Source of the DNA: DASXQK01 sp963757155
Lineage (GTDB): Bacteria > Pseudomonadota > Alphaproteobacteria > Dongiales > Dongiaceae
Direction: 5' to 3'
NCBI GenBank assembly: GCA_963757155.1
Contig: CAVWQS010000014.1
Span: 124,001-188,000 of the forward strand
Length of the DNA: 64,000 nt
Under the pieces are notes generated by a model that was given only the letters and a program-made list of their open reading frames with translations, was not told the origin of the DNA and ran no database searches. Positions 35,832-44,610 of the stretch are shown piece after piece (within the stretch, counting starts at the first letter, position 1; each line of letters opens with the position of its first letter). A program made the translations under genes and the position numbers.

Positions 35832-36739
35832 GCCGTTCTCCCGCACGCCCCAAGACCCTGGCGTCTTCGCCGAAGCCCGCGCCCGCCAAGCTGGCACGCC
35901 CGCGCAAGACACGTCAGCGCGAAGCCTCGGAGCGCGGCCCATCGGAGCGCGGCGTCTCGGCCCAGGACCGCACCGACCGCATGTTCGTCAATGCGCTGGC
36001 CCGGGGGCTGGAGATCCTGCGCGTCTTCAATCCTTCCGACGGCGCCTTGGGCAATCAGGAGATTGCCAAGCGCACGGGGATTCCCAAGCCCACCGTCTCG
36101 CGCCTGGCCTATACCCTGACTAAGCTCGGCTATCTCATCTATTTCGCCGATACCCGGCGCTATCAGCTCGGGCCCGCCGGGCTCTCGCTGGGCTATGCCA
36201 TCCTCAACCGGCTGCGCATCCGGCAGGTGGCGCGGCCGCTGATGCAGCAGCTCTCCGACGAGGTCGGCGCCTCCGTCGCCATCGGCATGCGCGACCGGCT
36301 GGAGATGCTCTACATCGCCTATACCCACAGCAATTCCTCGGTGACGCTGCGCCTGGACGTCGGCACCCGCATCCCCATGGCCTCGACCGCCATGGGCCGC
36401 GCCTTCCTGGGCGGGCTGCCGCCGAGCGAGCGCGATTATCTGATGGCCAATCTGGCGCGCCGCCTGCCCGAGGACTGGCCGCGACTGGAGCCCCGCATCC
36501 TCGACGCGGTGAAGCAGATGCAGGCCGACGGCTTCTGCCTGGTCGCCGGCGAATGGCAGCGCGACGTCAATGCCATCGCCACCATCATCCGCGTGCGCGA
36601 CGAGCTCTACGGCATCTCCTGCGGCGCGCCCGCCTATTTCCTCCGCGAGAAGCGCTTGCGCGATGAGATCGCGCCCCGCTTCCTCGAGATCGTTGCCGCC
36701 ATCGAAGACCGCCTGCTGATGGAAAGCGACGGGCAGTAA
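35828..36739 (+). CDS. IclR-family transcriptional regulator
   Basis: 303 residues from an ATG that overlaps the CoA-transferase stop (ATGA). The first ~45 residues are a basic, Arg/Ser-rich tail of low complexity. Residues about 55-110 form a winged HTH (ALARGLEILRVFNPSDGALG, TGIPKPTVSRLAYTLTKLGY). The rest is the IclR effector domain (IPMASTAMGRAFLGGLP). It probably controls the CoA-transferase, the divergent aminotransferase and perhaps the acyl-CoA dehydrogenase through the shared palindromes. Effector unknown. Confidence 0.92.
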   Translation: MSRSPARPKTLASSPKPAPAKLARPRKTRQREASERGPSERGVSAQDRTDRMFVNALARGLEILRVFNPSDGALGNQEIAKRTGIPKPTVSRLAYTLTKLGYLIYFADTRRYQLGPAGLSLGYAILNRLRIRQVARPLMQQLSDEVGASVAIGMRDRLEMLYIAYTHSNSSVTLRLDVGTRIPMASTAMGRAFLGGLPPSERDYLMANLARRLPEDWPRLEPRILDAVKQMQADGFCLVAGEWQRDVNAIATIIRVRDELYGISCGAPAYFLREKRLRDEIAPRFLEIVAAIEDRLLMESDGQ

Positions 36740-36751
36740 GGTTTTAAGCGA

Positions 36752-36877
36752 ACCACAGAGGCACAGAGACACAGAGAAGAAATAAGGGGCCGCGAAGCGG
36801 CCCCAGGAATTGATTCGAGCTCTCTCAGAATTGAGCGAGTTCAGCTCGATCCCTCTGTGTCTCTGTGCCTCTGTGGT
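36752..36877. repeat. Perfect 25-base inverted repeat with inner hairpin
   Basis: ACCACAGAGGCACAGAG... at 36752-36776 and its exact reverse complement at 36853-36877, 76 bases apart. Between them GGGGCCGC-GAA-GCGGCCCC (36786-36804) forms another perfect stem. The whole block lies between the convergent IclR and E1 genes and can fold into one large hairpin, so it may act as a two-way terminator. The arm itself has an 8-base internal periodicity (CACAGAGR). Confidence 0.75.
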
Positions 36878-36893
36878 GAATCTTCTCTTGGCC

Positions 36894-39068
36894 TTATTGC
36901 GGCACCAGCTGCCGCAGCGCCGCGGCGACCTCGGCCTTGCCGGCGATGGCGGCGCGGTTGAGGGGGGCGGAGACGGTGGGCGAGGCGCGGCCGCCGCTGA
37001 CCGTCAGGATCTCATGGTCGAGATGGTCGAGGTAGCGGGCCTGGATCTCACTGGCGATCTGGGGCCCCAGCGTGATGCCGCGGGTGGTCTGCTCGGCGAT
37101 CATCACCCGGTTGGTGCGCTTGAGGCTGGCGGCGATCATCGGCCAGTCCAGGCCGAAGGGATCGAGGCTGCGCAGATCGATGACCTCCGCATCGACGCCC
37201 GTCTCCTCCGAGGCGGCGAGCGCCTCGGCGACCATGGCGGCACTCGCCAGCACGGTGCAGGAATTGCCCGGCCGCACGATCCGGGCCGCACCCAGGCGCA
37301 CGCAGTAGTCGAGATCCTCCTTCGGCACCGGGCCCTCGGTCTGGAAGAGCTGGACATGCTCGATCACCAGCACCGGATCGTCGCAGCGCAGCGCCGAGTT
37401 CATCAGGCCGATATAGTCGAAGGGGGTGGTGGGGGCGACGATGCGCCAGCCGGGATAAAGCGCGAAGAGGCCGCTGGGATCTCCCGAATGCTGCGAGCCA
37501 TAGCCGGCTGCCGGCGAGATGCGCACCCGCACGACGATCGGCACCGGGAAATCGCCGCCGAACATATGGCGGACCTTGGCGCATTGGTTGAAGAGCTGGT
37601 CGGCGGCCACCAGGCAGAAATCGCCGAACATGATTTCCACCACGGGCCGGAGCCCGTTGAGCGCCGCCCCCAGGGCGACGCCGGTGAAGCCGTTCTCGGC
37701 GATGGGCATGGCCAGCACCCGTTCCGGCCAGCGCTCCAGCGCGCCGCGGGTGGCACCACTGACGCCGCCCCGCAGGCGATGCACATCCTCCCCCATGACG
37801 ACGATCCGGGGATCGCGCGCCATGTTGCGGGCCAGCACATCGGACATGGCGGCGCCGAATTTGACCTGCGTCAGCTCCTCGGACCGGTAATCCGTAAGCT
37901 CGCGGAATCGCTCGCCCGAAAGCTCGCCCAGATTGCCGCGGATGCCGGTGTCGACGCTGGCCGCGTCCGGGAAGAAAGCTGGCGGCACCCGAAGCTGATT
38001 GCTGCCCGGCACCTGCTCGGTGAGATGGGCGGCGGCGGCTTCGACCACCGCACGCGCCTTGGCGTCAAGGCGCGCCGGCACATCGGCGTTGATCAGCCCC
38101 AGCTGCAGCAGGCGCTCGGGGAAGGTGGCGATGGGATCGCGGGCCTGCCATTCCTTCTCCTCCTCCCGCGAGCGATAGCCGAACTCGCTGCCCGGGCGCG
38201 GGCCGGACTGGTGGAGGAAGCGGTAGCAGATGGCCTCGATCATTACCGGGCCGCCGCGCTCGGCGATCATCCGGCGCGCCTCCTGCATGGCGCGGCGCAC
38301 GGCCAGGAGCTCCATGCCGTCGACCTCGATGGCCGGGATGCCCAGCATGGGGCCGCGAGAGGAAAGCCGGGTTTCCCTTGTCTGCTCACGGACATGGGTC
38401 GAGACGGCGTAGAAATTATTCTCCAGGAAGAAGATAACCGGCAGGGAATAAAGGGCGGCGATGTTCATCGCCTCATAGGCCGCGCCCGCCATCAGCGTGC
38501 CGTCGCCGAAGAACGCGACCGAGACCTGGTCGCGCCCCAGGATCTTGTCGGCCAAAGCATAACCCGCCGCATGGGGCAGATTGCCGCCGATGATGGCGCT
38601 GGTGCCGGGAATGCCGCCCGCCCCGTGGCGCATATGCATGGAGCCGCCGCGCCCGCCGCAGAATCCGGCCTTGAGGCCCATGATCTCCGCCATCACGCCT
38701 TCGACCGTCGCCGCCATCTCCGGCAGGAAGTCCTGGGCAAGGGCATTATAGGCCCCGGGCGTGACGGCGTTGACCAGCTTCGCCAGCACCTGGTGATGGG
38801 CACGATGGGTGCCGTTGATTTTGTCCTCGCGACCTAGGGCCGACATGGCGCCGACGGCGCCGGCTTCCTGGCCGATGGCGGCATGGGCCGGCCCGTGGAT
38901 CAGCCCGGCGCTGTGGAGATCGAGGATCTTCTCCTCGAAGCGTCGAATCAGCAGCATCTGCTCGAGCCAGCCGGCCAGCGCCTTCGGATCCTCGGCGCGC
39001 CAATCGGCCTCCTCGAGATCGAGGCGCAGCCAGGGCGTGTCGGTCGAGATGGTGCTGGTGGTTGTCAT
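36894..39068 (-). CDS. Thiamine-diphosphate 2-oxo acid dehydrogenase E1, fused alpha-beta
   Basis: 724 residues joining both E1 chains. Residues ~30-350 are the alpha part, with the ThDP motif GDGTLMAGAAYEAMN ... LENNFYAVST. Residues ~395-724 are the beta part (GEDVHRLRGGVSGATRG, IAENGFTGVALGAALNG, VIDLRSLDPFGLD). Relatives act on branched-chain 2-oxo acids, pyruvate or acetoin. No E2 or E3 gene is present in the window, so a partner must be elsewhere or the enzyme works alone. It is the last gene of a leftward operon with a class III aminotransferase and a GntR regulator. Confidence 0.9.
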   Translation of the reverse strand: MTTTSTISTDTPWLRLDLEEADWRAEDPKALAGWLEQMLLIRRFEEKILDLHSAGLIHGPAHAAIGQEAGAVGAMSALGREDKINGTHRAHHQVLAKLVNAVTPGAYNALAQDFLPEMAATVEGVMAEIMGLKAGFCGGRGGSMHMRHGAGGIPGTSAIIGGNLPHAAGYALADKILGRDQVSVAFFGDGTLMAGAAYEAMNIAALYSLPVIFFLENNFYAVSTHVREQTRETRLSSRGPMLGIPAIEVDGMELLAVRRAMQEARRMIAERGGPVMIEAICYRFLHQSGPRPGSEFGYRSREEEKEWQARDPIATFPERLLQLGLINADVPARLDAKARAVVEAAAAHLTEQVPGSNQLRVPPAFFPDAASVDTGIRGNLGELSGERFRELTDYRSEELTQVKFGAAMSDVLARNMARDPRIVVMGEDVHRLRGGVSGATRGALERWPERVLAMPIAENGFTGVALGAALNGLRPVVEIMFGDFCLVAADQLFNQCAKVRHMFGGDFPVPIVVRVRISPAAGYGSQHSGDPSGLFALYPGWRIVAPTTPFDYIGLMNSALRCDDPVLVIEHVQLFQTEGPVPKEDLDYCVRLGAARIVRPGNSCTVLASAAMVAEALAASEETGVDAEVIDLRSLDPFGLDWPMIAASLKRTNRVMIAEQTTRGITLGPQIASEIQARYLDHLDHEILTVSGGRASPTVSAPLNRAAIAGKAEVAAALRQLVPQ

Positions 39069-39071
39069 GAT

Positions 39072-39794
39072 TCAATCATTGTCAGGGATGGGAGGTGACT
39101 CACCAGCTTCCATCGCCTCGAGATGGCGGATGAAGAGCCGGCCGCCTTCGATCATGTCCTGGCGCACGGCCTCGCAAAGCGCGGTGGAATCGCCGCGCCG
39201 CAGGGCGCCCAGGATCAGCTCATGCTGATGCGGGCCGGCATAGGTCGGATGGGCGAAGGGATAGAGCAGGTTCAGCAGCGGTCCGACCTGGACCCACAGG
39301 CTCTCCAGGGTCTGGATCAGCCGCGGCATGCCGGCGCGCCGGTAGATGGCGAAATGAAAATCGAAATTGGCCTGCACGGCGGTGTCGAAATCGCGCGCCC
39401 GCTCGGCGGCAACGAGCCTTCGGTGGCTGCGGGCGAGCTCGGCGATGGCGGCACGGTCCATGGCCGGCAGCGCCCGCTCCGCGGCCAGCGGCTCGAGCAG
39501 CAGGCGCATCTCCCGCAGCTCCATGTATTGGGCGAGGCTGAGGCGCCGCACCCGCAGGTAATGCCGCGGCTTCAGCTCCACCGCGCCGTCGCGCACGAGC
39601 TGGAAGATCGCCTCGCGCACCGGCGTCTCGCTCACCCCCAGGGCCAAAGCGAGGTCGCGGATCTTCAGCCGCTGATCGGGCTTCAGCTGGCCGCGCATCA
39701 GCCGCTCGCAGAGCTGGCGGTAGATGACGTCGCTGAGGCTCGGGCTGGCGACCGGCGCCAGCTCGGCAAGCTTTGCCGCGGCGGTGGCGTTCAC
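39072..39794 (-). CDS. GntR-family transcriptional regulator, FCD subfamily
   Basis: 240 residues from GTG 39794, overlapping the aminotransferase stop. The N-terminal winged HTH includes RLKIRDLALALGVSETPVREAI (about 42-63). The C-terminal FCD domain is helical and has the metal-ligand-type histidines of the family (NFDFHFAIY, HPTYAGPHQHELI). It sits between the two enzyme genes it probably controls. A 23-base palindrome in the divergent gap at 41083 is a likely target. Confidence 0.9.
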   Translation of the reverse strand: MNATAAAKLAELAPVASPSLSDVIYRQLCERLMRGQLKPDQRLKIRDLALALGVSETPVREAIFQLVRDGAVELKPRHYLRVRRLSLAQYMELREMRLLLEPLAAERALPAMDRAAIAELARSHRRLVAAERARDFDTAVQANFDFHFAIYRRAGMPRLIQTLESLWVQVGPLLNLLYPFAHPTYAGPHQHELILGALRRGDSTALCEAVRQDMIEGGRLFIRHLEAMEAGESPPIPDND

Positions 39795-41029
39795 CCGAAT
39801 TTCGCCGCCACGGCGGCGAAGGCCCCGTCGGTCGCTTCCAGCGCCCGGTCGATCTCCCCATCGGTATGGGCGCAGGAGAGGAACATGGTGTGGACGGGGT
39901 GCAGAAAGACCCCGCGCTTCAGCGCCTCGACGCAGAAGAACTTGCCCTTGGTCACCTCGGGATCGTCCTCGAACAGCACCAGAGGCATCTGCGGCGGGCC
40001 GCTCTGGCGGATCTTGATCCCGCGGGACTCCGCCTGGGCCTGGAGCCCCTGGCGCAGCCGCATGCCGGCGCGATGCATCAGGGCCGTGCCGTCGATGGCA
40101 TGGAGCTTGCGCAGCGTGGCCAGCGCCGCCGCCATGGGGATGGCCTGGAACCAGAAGGAGCCGGTGGTGAAGATGCGGGTGGCGGCGTCGCGGAAACGGT
40201 CCTTGCCGGTGACGGCCGCCAGCGCATAGCCATTGGCGATGGCCTTGCTGAAGGCGGTGAGGTCGGGGCGCACGCCCACCAGCTCCCAGCTGCCGCCCAG
40301 ATTGAGGCGGAAGCCGCAGCGGACGTCGTCCAGGATCAAAGCGGCGCCGGTCTTATCGGCGATCTTGCGGGCGGCCTCGGCGAAGATTCGGTTGGGCATC
40401 TCATGGTCGCGGCCGATGTCGTGGCGGATGGCGGTGGCGATGATGGCGGCGAGATCGTCGCCGGCCTCGGCCGCCGCCTGCTCCAGGCTCTGGGGATCGT
40501 TGTAGTCGTAGAAGATCTGATGGGCGCGATCCTCCGGCAGGGTGCCGGCGGGGTAGGGGGTGCACCAGGGCGCGGCCCCGTGATAGGCCTTGCGCGCGAT
40601 CAGGACCTTGCGCTTCTCCGTCGCGGCCCGGGCGATGGTGAGGGCGATGGTGGTGGCATCGGTGCCGTTCTTGGCCAGCATGCTCCAATCGCAATGGGGG
40701 ATGGTCTCGTTCAACAGCTCGGCCAGCTCCACCAGCCGCTCCGAGGGGCCGTTCAGGCTGTCGCCCAGCGCCCCTTGGGCGCGGACGGCGGCTTCGACAT
40801 CGGGGTCGCGATAGCCCAGCACCATCGGCCCCCAGGCGCACATGAAATCCACATATTCCCGGCCGTTCACGTCCCAGATCCGGGCACCCTCGGCCTTGGC
40901 GAAATACTGCGGATATTCCGGCGGCAGGCGGGCGGCGTTCATATGGCCCCACATGCCGCCGGGGATGACGCGCTTGGCCCGCTCGCGCAGCTCCTGGTCC
41001 CGATTGGCGATGTTGGTTGCGACGTTCAT
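39791..41029 (-). CDS. Class III aminotransferase (glutamate-1-semialdehyde aminomutase-like)
   Basis: 412 residues. ARIWDVNGREYVDFMCAWG is the family's N-terminal strand. AKNGTDATT (119-127) is the phosphate-binding loop, ILDDVRCGFR holds the PLP aspartate D234/D235, and K262 (TAFSKAIANGY) is the Schiff-base lysine. It is nearer to aminomutase-like catabolic transaminases than to HemL, and no haem genes are nearby. With the fused E1 it could convert an amino acid to a 2-oxo acid for oxidative decarboxylation. Substrate unknown. Confidence 0.88.
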   Translation of the reverse strand: MNVATNIANRDQELRERAKRVIPGGMWGHMNAARLPPEYPQYFAKAEGARIWDVNGREYVDFMCAWGPMVLGYRDPDVEAAVRAQGALGDSLNGPSERLVELAELLNETIPHCDWSMLAKNGTDATTIALTIARAATEKRKVLIARKAYHGAAPWCTPYPAGTLPEDRAHQIFYDYNDPQSLEQAAAEAGDDLAAIIATAIRHDIGRDHEMPNRIFAEAARKIADKTGAALILDDVRCGFRLNLGGSWELVGVRPDLTAFSKAIANGYALAAVTGKDRFRDAATRIFTTGSFWFQAIPMAAALATLRKLHAIDGTALMHRAGMRLRQGLQAQAESRGIKIRQSGPPQMPLVLFEDDPEVTKGKFFCVEALKRGVFLHPVHTMFLSCAHTDGEIDRALEATDGAFAAVAAKFG

Positions 41030-41082
41030 GGCGGCCTCCCTTTGATGCCCACGGCGGGGCGTTCTTCCCCCGCCGGCCCTAA

Positions 41083-41105
41083 ATCGGATATATCATGTAT
41101 CTGAT
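41083..41105. promoter_or_regulatory. 23-base palindrome, candidate GntR operator
   Basis: ATCGGATATATCATGTATCTGAT is symmetric about its centre except for two base pairs and the central base (arms ATCGGATATAT and ATGTATCTGAT). It lies between the divergent aminotransferase (start 41029) and sugar-acid kinase (start 41148) genes and stands out as A+T-rich. Confidence 0.5.
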
Positions 41106-41147
41106 TGCGGCCTTGGTCAAAGCGCAAAGCGGGGAGGAACGGGGAGA

Positions 41148-42428
41148 ATGACGGCACCGCTGGTGTTCGGGGCCATCGCTGATGATCTGACCGGGGCACT
41201 GGAGCTGGCCTCGCTGATCCGCCGCGGCGGCGTGCGCTGCCCGGTGCTGCTGCGGCCAGGTCGCAAGGCCGCCCTCGACGGGCTGGAGGCTGTGGTCTTC
41301 GGCCTCAAGACCCGGGTCATCCCGGCCAAGCGCGCTGTCGCGGCCTTTGCCCGCGCGGCGGATGCCCTGGAGCAGCGGGGCGTGCGCCAGATCTTCTACA
41401 AATACTGCGCCACCTTCAATTCCACGCCGCGGGGCAATATCGGCCCCTGCGCCGATCTCCTGGCCCAGCGCCGCGCCGCGGGATTCACTTTGTTCTCCCC
41501 CGCCTTTCCCGAGGTGAACCGCACCGTCTATCAGGGCCATCTCTTCGCCGGCGACATCCTGATCTCCAATTCTCCGAAGCGCTTCGACCCGCTGACGCCG
41601 ATGCGCGAGCCCAATCTGGTCAAGGTGCTGCAGCAGCAGACGGCGATCCGGGTCGGGCTGCTGCCGCATTCGATCCTGGCCCAGGGGGCGGCGGCCACCG
41701 CCCGCCACGCCGCCAAGCTGGAGGCCGAGGGGATCGGCTATGCCATCGCCGATGCGCTGGACGAGGCGGATCTGCAAGTCACGGCCGAGGCGAGCGTCGA
41801 TTGGCCGCTCATGACCGGCGGTTCCTCCGTCGCGGTCTATTACCCCGAGCTCTGGCGACGGCGGGGCTGGCTGAGGGCCGGAGATATCGAGACGGCAGCC
41901 GAGGCGCGCCTGCCCGGCGGGCCGGCAGTGGTGCTGGCGGGGAGCTGCGCCGAGCGCACCTTCGACCAGCTCGCCCATTTCGGCCGGCAGCGGCCCGTGC
42001 TGTTTCTGGATCCCGCCCGGGCGCTGGATGGCGGCGCGGGGGTCGAGGGGCTGGTCGCCGAGGCCCTGGCCTTCGCCGAGCGCGAGCTGGCCCAGGGTCC
42101 GGCCGCGATCGCCACTTCGGCCCGGCCGGAGGAGGTCGCCAAGCTGCAGCGCCGTCTCGGCCGCCGGCGCGCCGCCCATCTGGCAGAGGAGATCCTCGCC
42201 CGCATCGCGACCGGCCTTTATGCCCGCGGCATCCGGCGCTTCGTCGTCTCCGGCGGCGAGACCTCCGGGGCGGTGCTGGGAGCCCTCGAGGTCGAGGCGC
42301 TGGAGGTCAATTCCTATGTCACCGCCGGCCAGTCCCATTCGATGACGCCGGGCGACGATCCCGTTTCCTTCTATCTCAAATCGGGCAAGCTCGGGCCCGT
42401 GGAGATGCTGGAGACGGTGACGCGATAG
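41148..42428 (+). CDS. Four-carbon acid sugar kinase family protein (OtnK/DUF1537)
   Basis: 426 residues. The N-terminal IADDLTGALE (10-19) is the hallmark of the family, and SGGETSGAVLGAL near residue 372 is the C-terminal nucleotide-binding loop. Members such as OtnK phosphorylate 3-oxo-tetronates, and DtnK phosphorylates D-threonate. Partner genes of those routes (OtnC aldolase, PdxA2) are absent here. It is divergent from the aminotransferase operon across a palindromic operator and leads into the sugar-epimerase gene 10 bases downstream, although that gene belongs to a different functional theme. Confidence 0.87.
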   Translation: MTAPLVFGAIADDLTGALELASLIRRGGVRCPVLLRPGRKAALDGLEAVVFGLKTRVIPAKRAVAAFARAADALEQRGVRQIFYKYCATFNSTPRGNIGPCADLLAQRRAAGFTLFSPAFPEVNRTVYQGHLFAGDILISNSPKRFDPLTPMREPNLVKVLQQQTAIRVGLLPHSILAQGAAATARHAAKLEAEGIGYAIADALDEADLQVTAEASVDWPLMTGGSSVAVYYPELWRRRGWLRAGDIETAAEARLPGGPAVVLAGSCAERTFDQLAHFGRQRPVLFLDPARALDGGAGVEGLVAEALAFAERELAQGPAAIATSARPEEVAKLQRRLGRRRAAHLAEEILARIATGLYARGIRRFVVSGGETSGAVLGALEVEALEVNSYVTAGQSHSMTPGDDPVSFYLKSGKLGPVEMLETVTR

Positions 42429-42438
42429 AAAGAGGCTT

Positions 42439-43332
42439 ATGATGGTCAATCCGCCAAGGAAACTGCTTCTGCTCGGCGGCACCGGTTATATCGGGAGCCG
42501 TCTCTATCAATACCTCGCCTCGCGGGGTGTCGCGGTGGATACGGTTGATCTCGAATTGCGGGGGAACAGGATCAATCTCGACAATATCAGGATGGACTAC
42601 CGGGATCTGACGGCGCAGTTCCTGTCGGCATACGACGTCGTCGTTCTCCTGGCGGGCCATTCGACGGTCGCCCAGTCCTTACGGGATCCTTACGGCGCTT
42701 TCGAGAACAACTTGGTGAAGTTCGCCCATCTCCTCGGCAAGCTGGCCGGACAGCGGTTCATCTATGCGAGCTCCTCCAGCGTCTACAGCGGCGTCGGCGG
42801 ACAGGCCGTCGACGAAAGCTGGAATACCTTCAATTTCGTCAATATGTACGACTTCACGAAATACGCGTGCGACGCCGTCTCTCAGATGCTCTACGGCAAT
42901 TTCTACGCCCTGCGCTTCGGCACGGTCTGCGGTGCCTCCGAGAATCTTCGGCTGGGTCCGATGATCAACAAGATGGTCTGGTCCGCCGTCACGCAGCGGC
43001 GGATCACGGTCTCGAACCCGGAGGTGCGGCGTCCCATTCTCGGCATCGAGGATTTGTGCCGTGCGGTAGAGCTGATCGTAAGGGGCGATGACCGTCCCGG
43101 GATCTATAATCTTTGCAGCTTCAATTCGACCGTGGCTGGGATCGGACAGGCCGTAGCGGAGATCATCGGCTGCGAGCTGGAGCAGGGACCGCCGTCGCCG
43201 ACTTACGATTTCAGCATGGAAAACGGGAAGATCGAGCTGGAGTACGGCTTTCGCGCGCAGGAATCCGTGGCGACGATCGTCGACAGTCTCCTGCGGCTTC
43301 ATCGCACCGTGGGAATGGACAATTTTAGATGA
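42439..43332 (+). CDS. NAD-dependent sugar epimerase/dehydratase
   Basis: 297 residues, extended SDR: GGTGYIGS (13-20), the active-site ASSSSVYSG and Y-x3-K in MYDFTKYACD. It resembles NDP-sugar epimerases or reductases. AGAGG precedes two consecutive ATGs; the first is used here. It overlaps the C-methyltransferase gene by four bases, so the two probably act on one NDP-sugar that becomes branched and reduced. Base composition is less G+C-rich than in the flanking catabolic genes, suggesting separate acquisition. Confidence 0.87.
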   Translation: MMVNPPRKLLLLGGTGYIGSRLYQYLASRGVAVDTVDLELRGNRINLDNIRMDYRDLTAQFLSAYDVVVLLAGHSTVAQSLRDPYGAFENNLVKFAHLLGKLAGQRFIYASSSSVYSGVGGQAVDESWNTFNFVNMYDFTKYACDAVSQMLYGNFYALRFGTVCGASENLRLGPMINKMVWSAVTQRRITVSNPEVRRPILGIEDLCRAVELIVRGDDRPGIYNLCSFNSTVAGIGQAVAEIIGCELEQGPPSPTYDFSMENGKIELEYGFRAQESVATIVDSLLRLHRTVGMDNFR

Positions 43333-44555
43333 AAGCCTATGTCGAAATGGATCGCTGTCTCGCCTGTGGCGGCAGCAATCTGGAAACCTATCTGGATCTT
43401 GGCGCGCAGCCCTTGGCCAACTCTTGCGTCGAGGCACCGGTCGACCTCCCCGTCTTCCCATTGGGCATACGGCTATGTGCCGATTGCTGGCACAGCCAAT
43501 TGCCGGTCGCCGTGGATCCCGATCTTTTGTTCAAGAAATATCTCTATGTCAGCGGGACAACCGACACGCTGAGGAACTATTTCGCCCAGTTTGCCGCCAT
43601 GACGGAGGCGCAGTTCGGGGGGCATGTCCCGCTCAAGGTCCTGGATATCGCCAGCAACGACGGTTCCCTTCTTGCGCAGTTCAAGGCGCGGGGACATTCG
43701 GTGCAGGGCGTGGATCCCGCGGAGAACCTGCGCGAGGCATCCGAGCGCAACGGAATCCCGACGGTCGTCGACTATTGGAGCGAAGCTGTTCTTCGCCGGC
43801 TCGGCGAGCGCTATGACGTCATTGTGGCGATGAATGTTCTCGCCCATGTGTCCGCTCCTCTGGCTTTCCTCCAGCTCTGTCGCGAAGCCTTGCGGCCCGG
43901 CGGGCGGATCTATGTCCAGACCTCCCAGGCTCTGATGCTGAAGAACGGCGAGTTCGATACGATCTATCACGAGCACCATTCTTTCTTCACGGTCCGGTCG
44001 ATGTTGGCATTGGCGGGGCGGGCCGGATTGCGCGTCGCGGCGATCCGGCATGTTCCGGTGCACGGTACCTCCTATTTGTTTGAGTTGACGGCGGATCGCG
44101 TCGGCGAAGGGAGCAGCGCGGCGGATTTCGATACCGGAAACCAGGAGATCGCCTGGGGTTATTACGACCGTCCGACTTATGCGGCCTTTGGGCGGCGCGC
44201 TCTCAGGACGCGCGAGCGCGTTCGCGAATTGGTGGAATGGCATCGGGCAGGCGGCTACGCCGTCGTCGGTTACGGCGTCGCCGCCAAGGGCATGACCTTC
44301 GTCAATTTTGCCGGGCTGGATTTCGACTACATCCTCGACGACAACCCCCTGAAGGTGGGGCTGCTGACGCCGGGTCGCAACAATCCCATCTACGGCCCCG
44401 AGCGGCTCGAGACCGAGCCGCGGACGGCCTTGTTCGTGGTGCTGGCCTGGAACTTCTACGAGGAAGTGATGCGCCGGATCACGCAACGGCGGACCGATCC
44501 GCGCGACGCCTTCCTGGTGTATTTTCCGCAAGTGAAGCTGGTCAATCTCGCCTAG
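43329..44555 (+). CDS. NDP-sugar C-methyltransferase family protein
   Basis: 408 residues with three parts. An N-terminal zinc-binding module has C10, C13, C50 and C53 (DRCLACG, IRLCADC). The central SAM-binding domain has VLDIASNDGSLL (105-116). The C-terminal domain has VGYGVAAKGMTFVNF. YHEHHSFF near residue 220 corresponds to the catalytic Tyr/His region of TylC3/TcaB9-type sugar C-3-methyltransferases. It would add a C-methyl branch to a 4-keto-6-deoxy NDP-sugar. It is coupled to the upstream epimerase gene. Confidence 0.87.
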   Translation: MKAYVEMDRCLACGGSNLETYLDLGAQPLANSCVEAPVDLPVFPLGIRLCADCWHSQLPVAVDPDLLFKKYLYVSGTTDTLRNYFAQFAAMTEAQFGGHVPLKVLDIASNDGSLLAQFKARGHSVQGVDPAENLREASERNGIPTVVDYWSEAVLRRLGERYDVIVAMNVLAHVSAPLAFLQLCREALRPGGRIYVQTSQALMLKNGEFDTIYHEHHSFFTVRSMLALAGRAGLRVAAIRHVPVHGTSYLFELTADRVGEGSSAADFDTGNQEIAWGYYDRPTYAAFGRRALRTRERVRELVEWHRAGGYAVVGYGVAAKGMTFVNFAGLDFDYILDDNPLKVGLLTPGRNNPIYGPERLETEPRTALFVVLAWNFYEEVMRRITQRRTDPRDAFLVYFPQVKLVNLA

Positions 44556-44610
44556 CGCCTCGCCGCTTGCCGCCCGGCACCGATCGCGGGCCGTTTGCGG
44601 CGCGCTGGGC

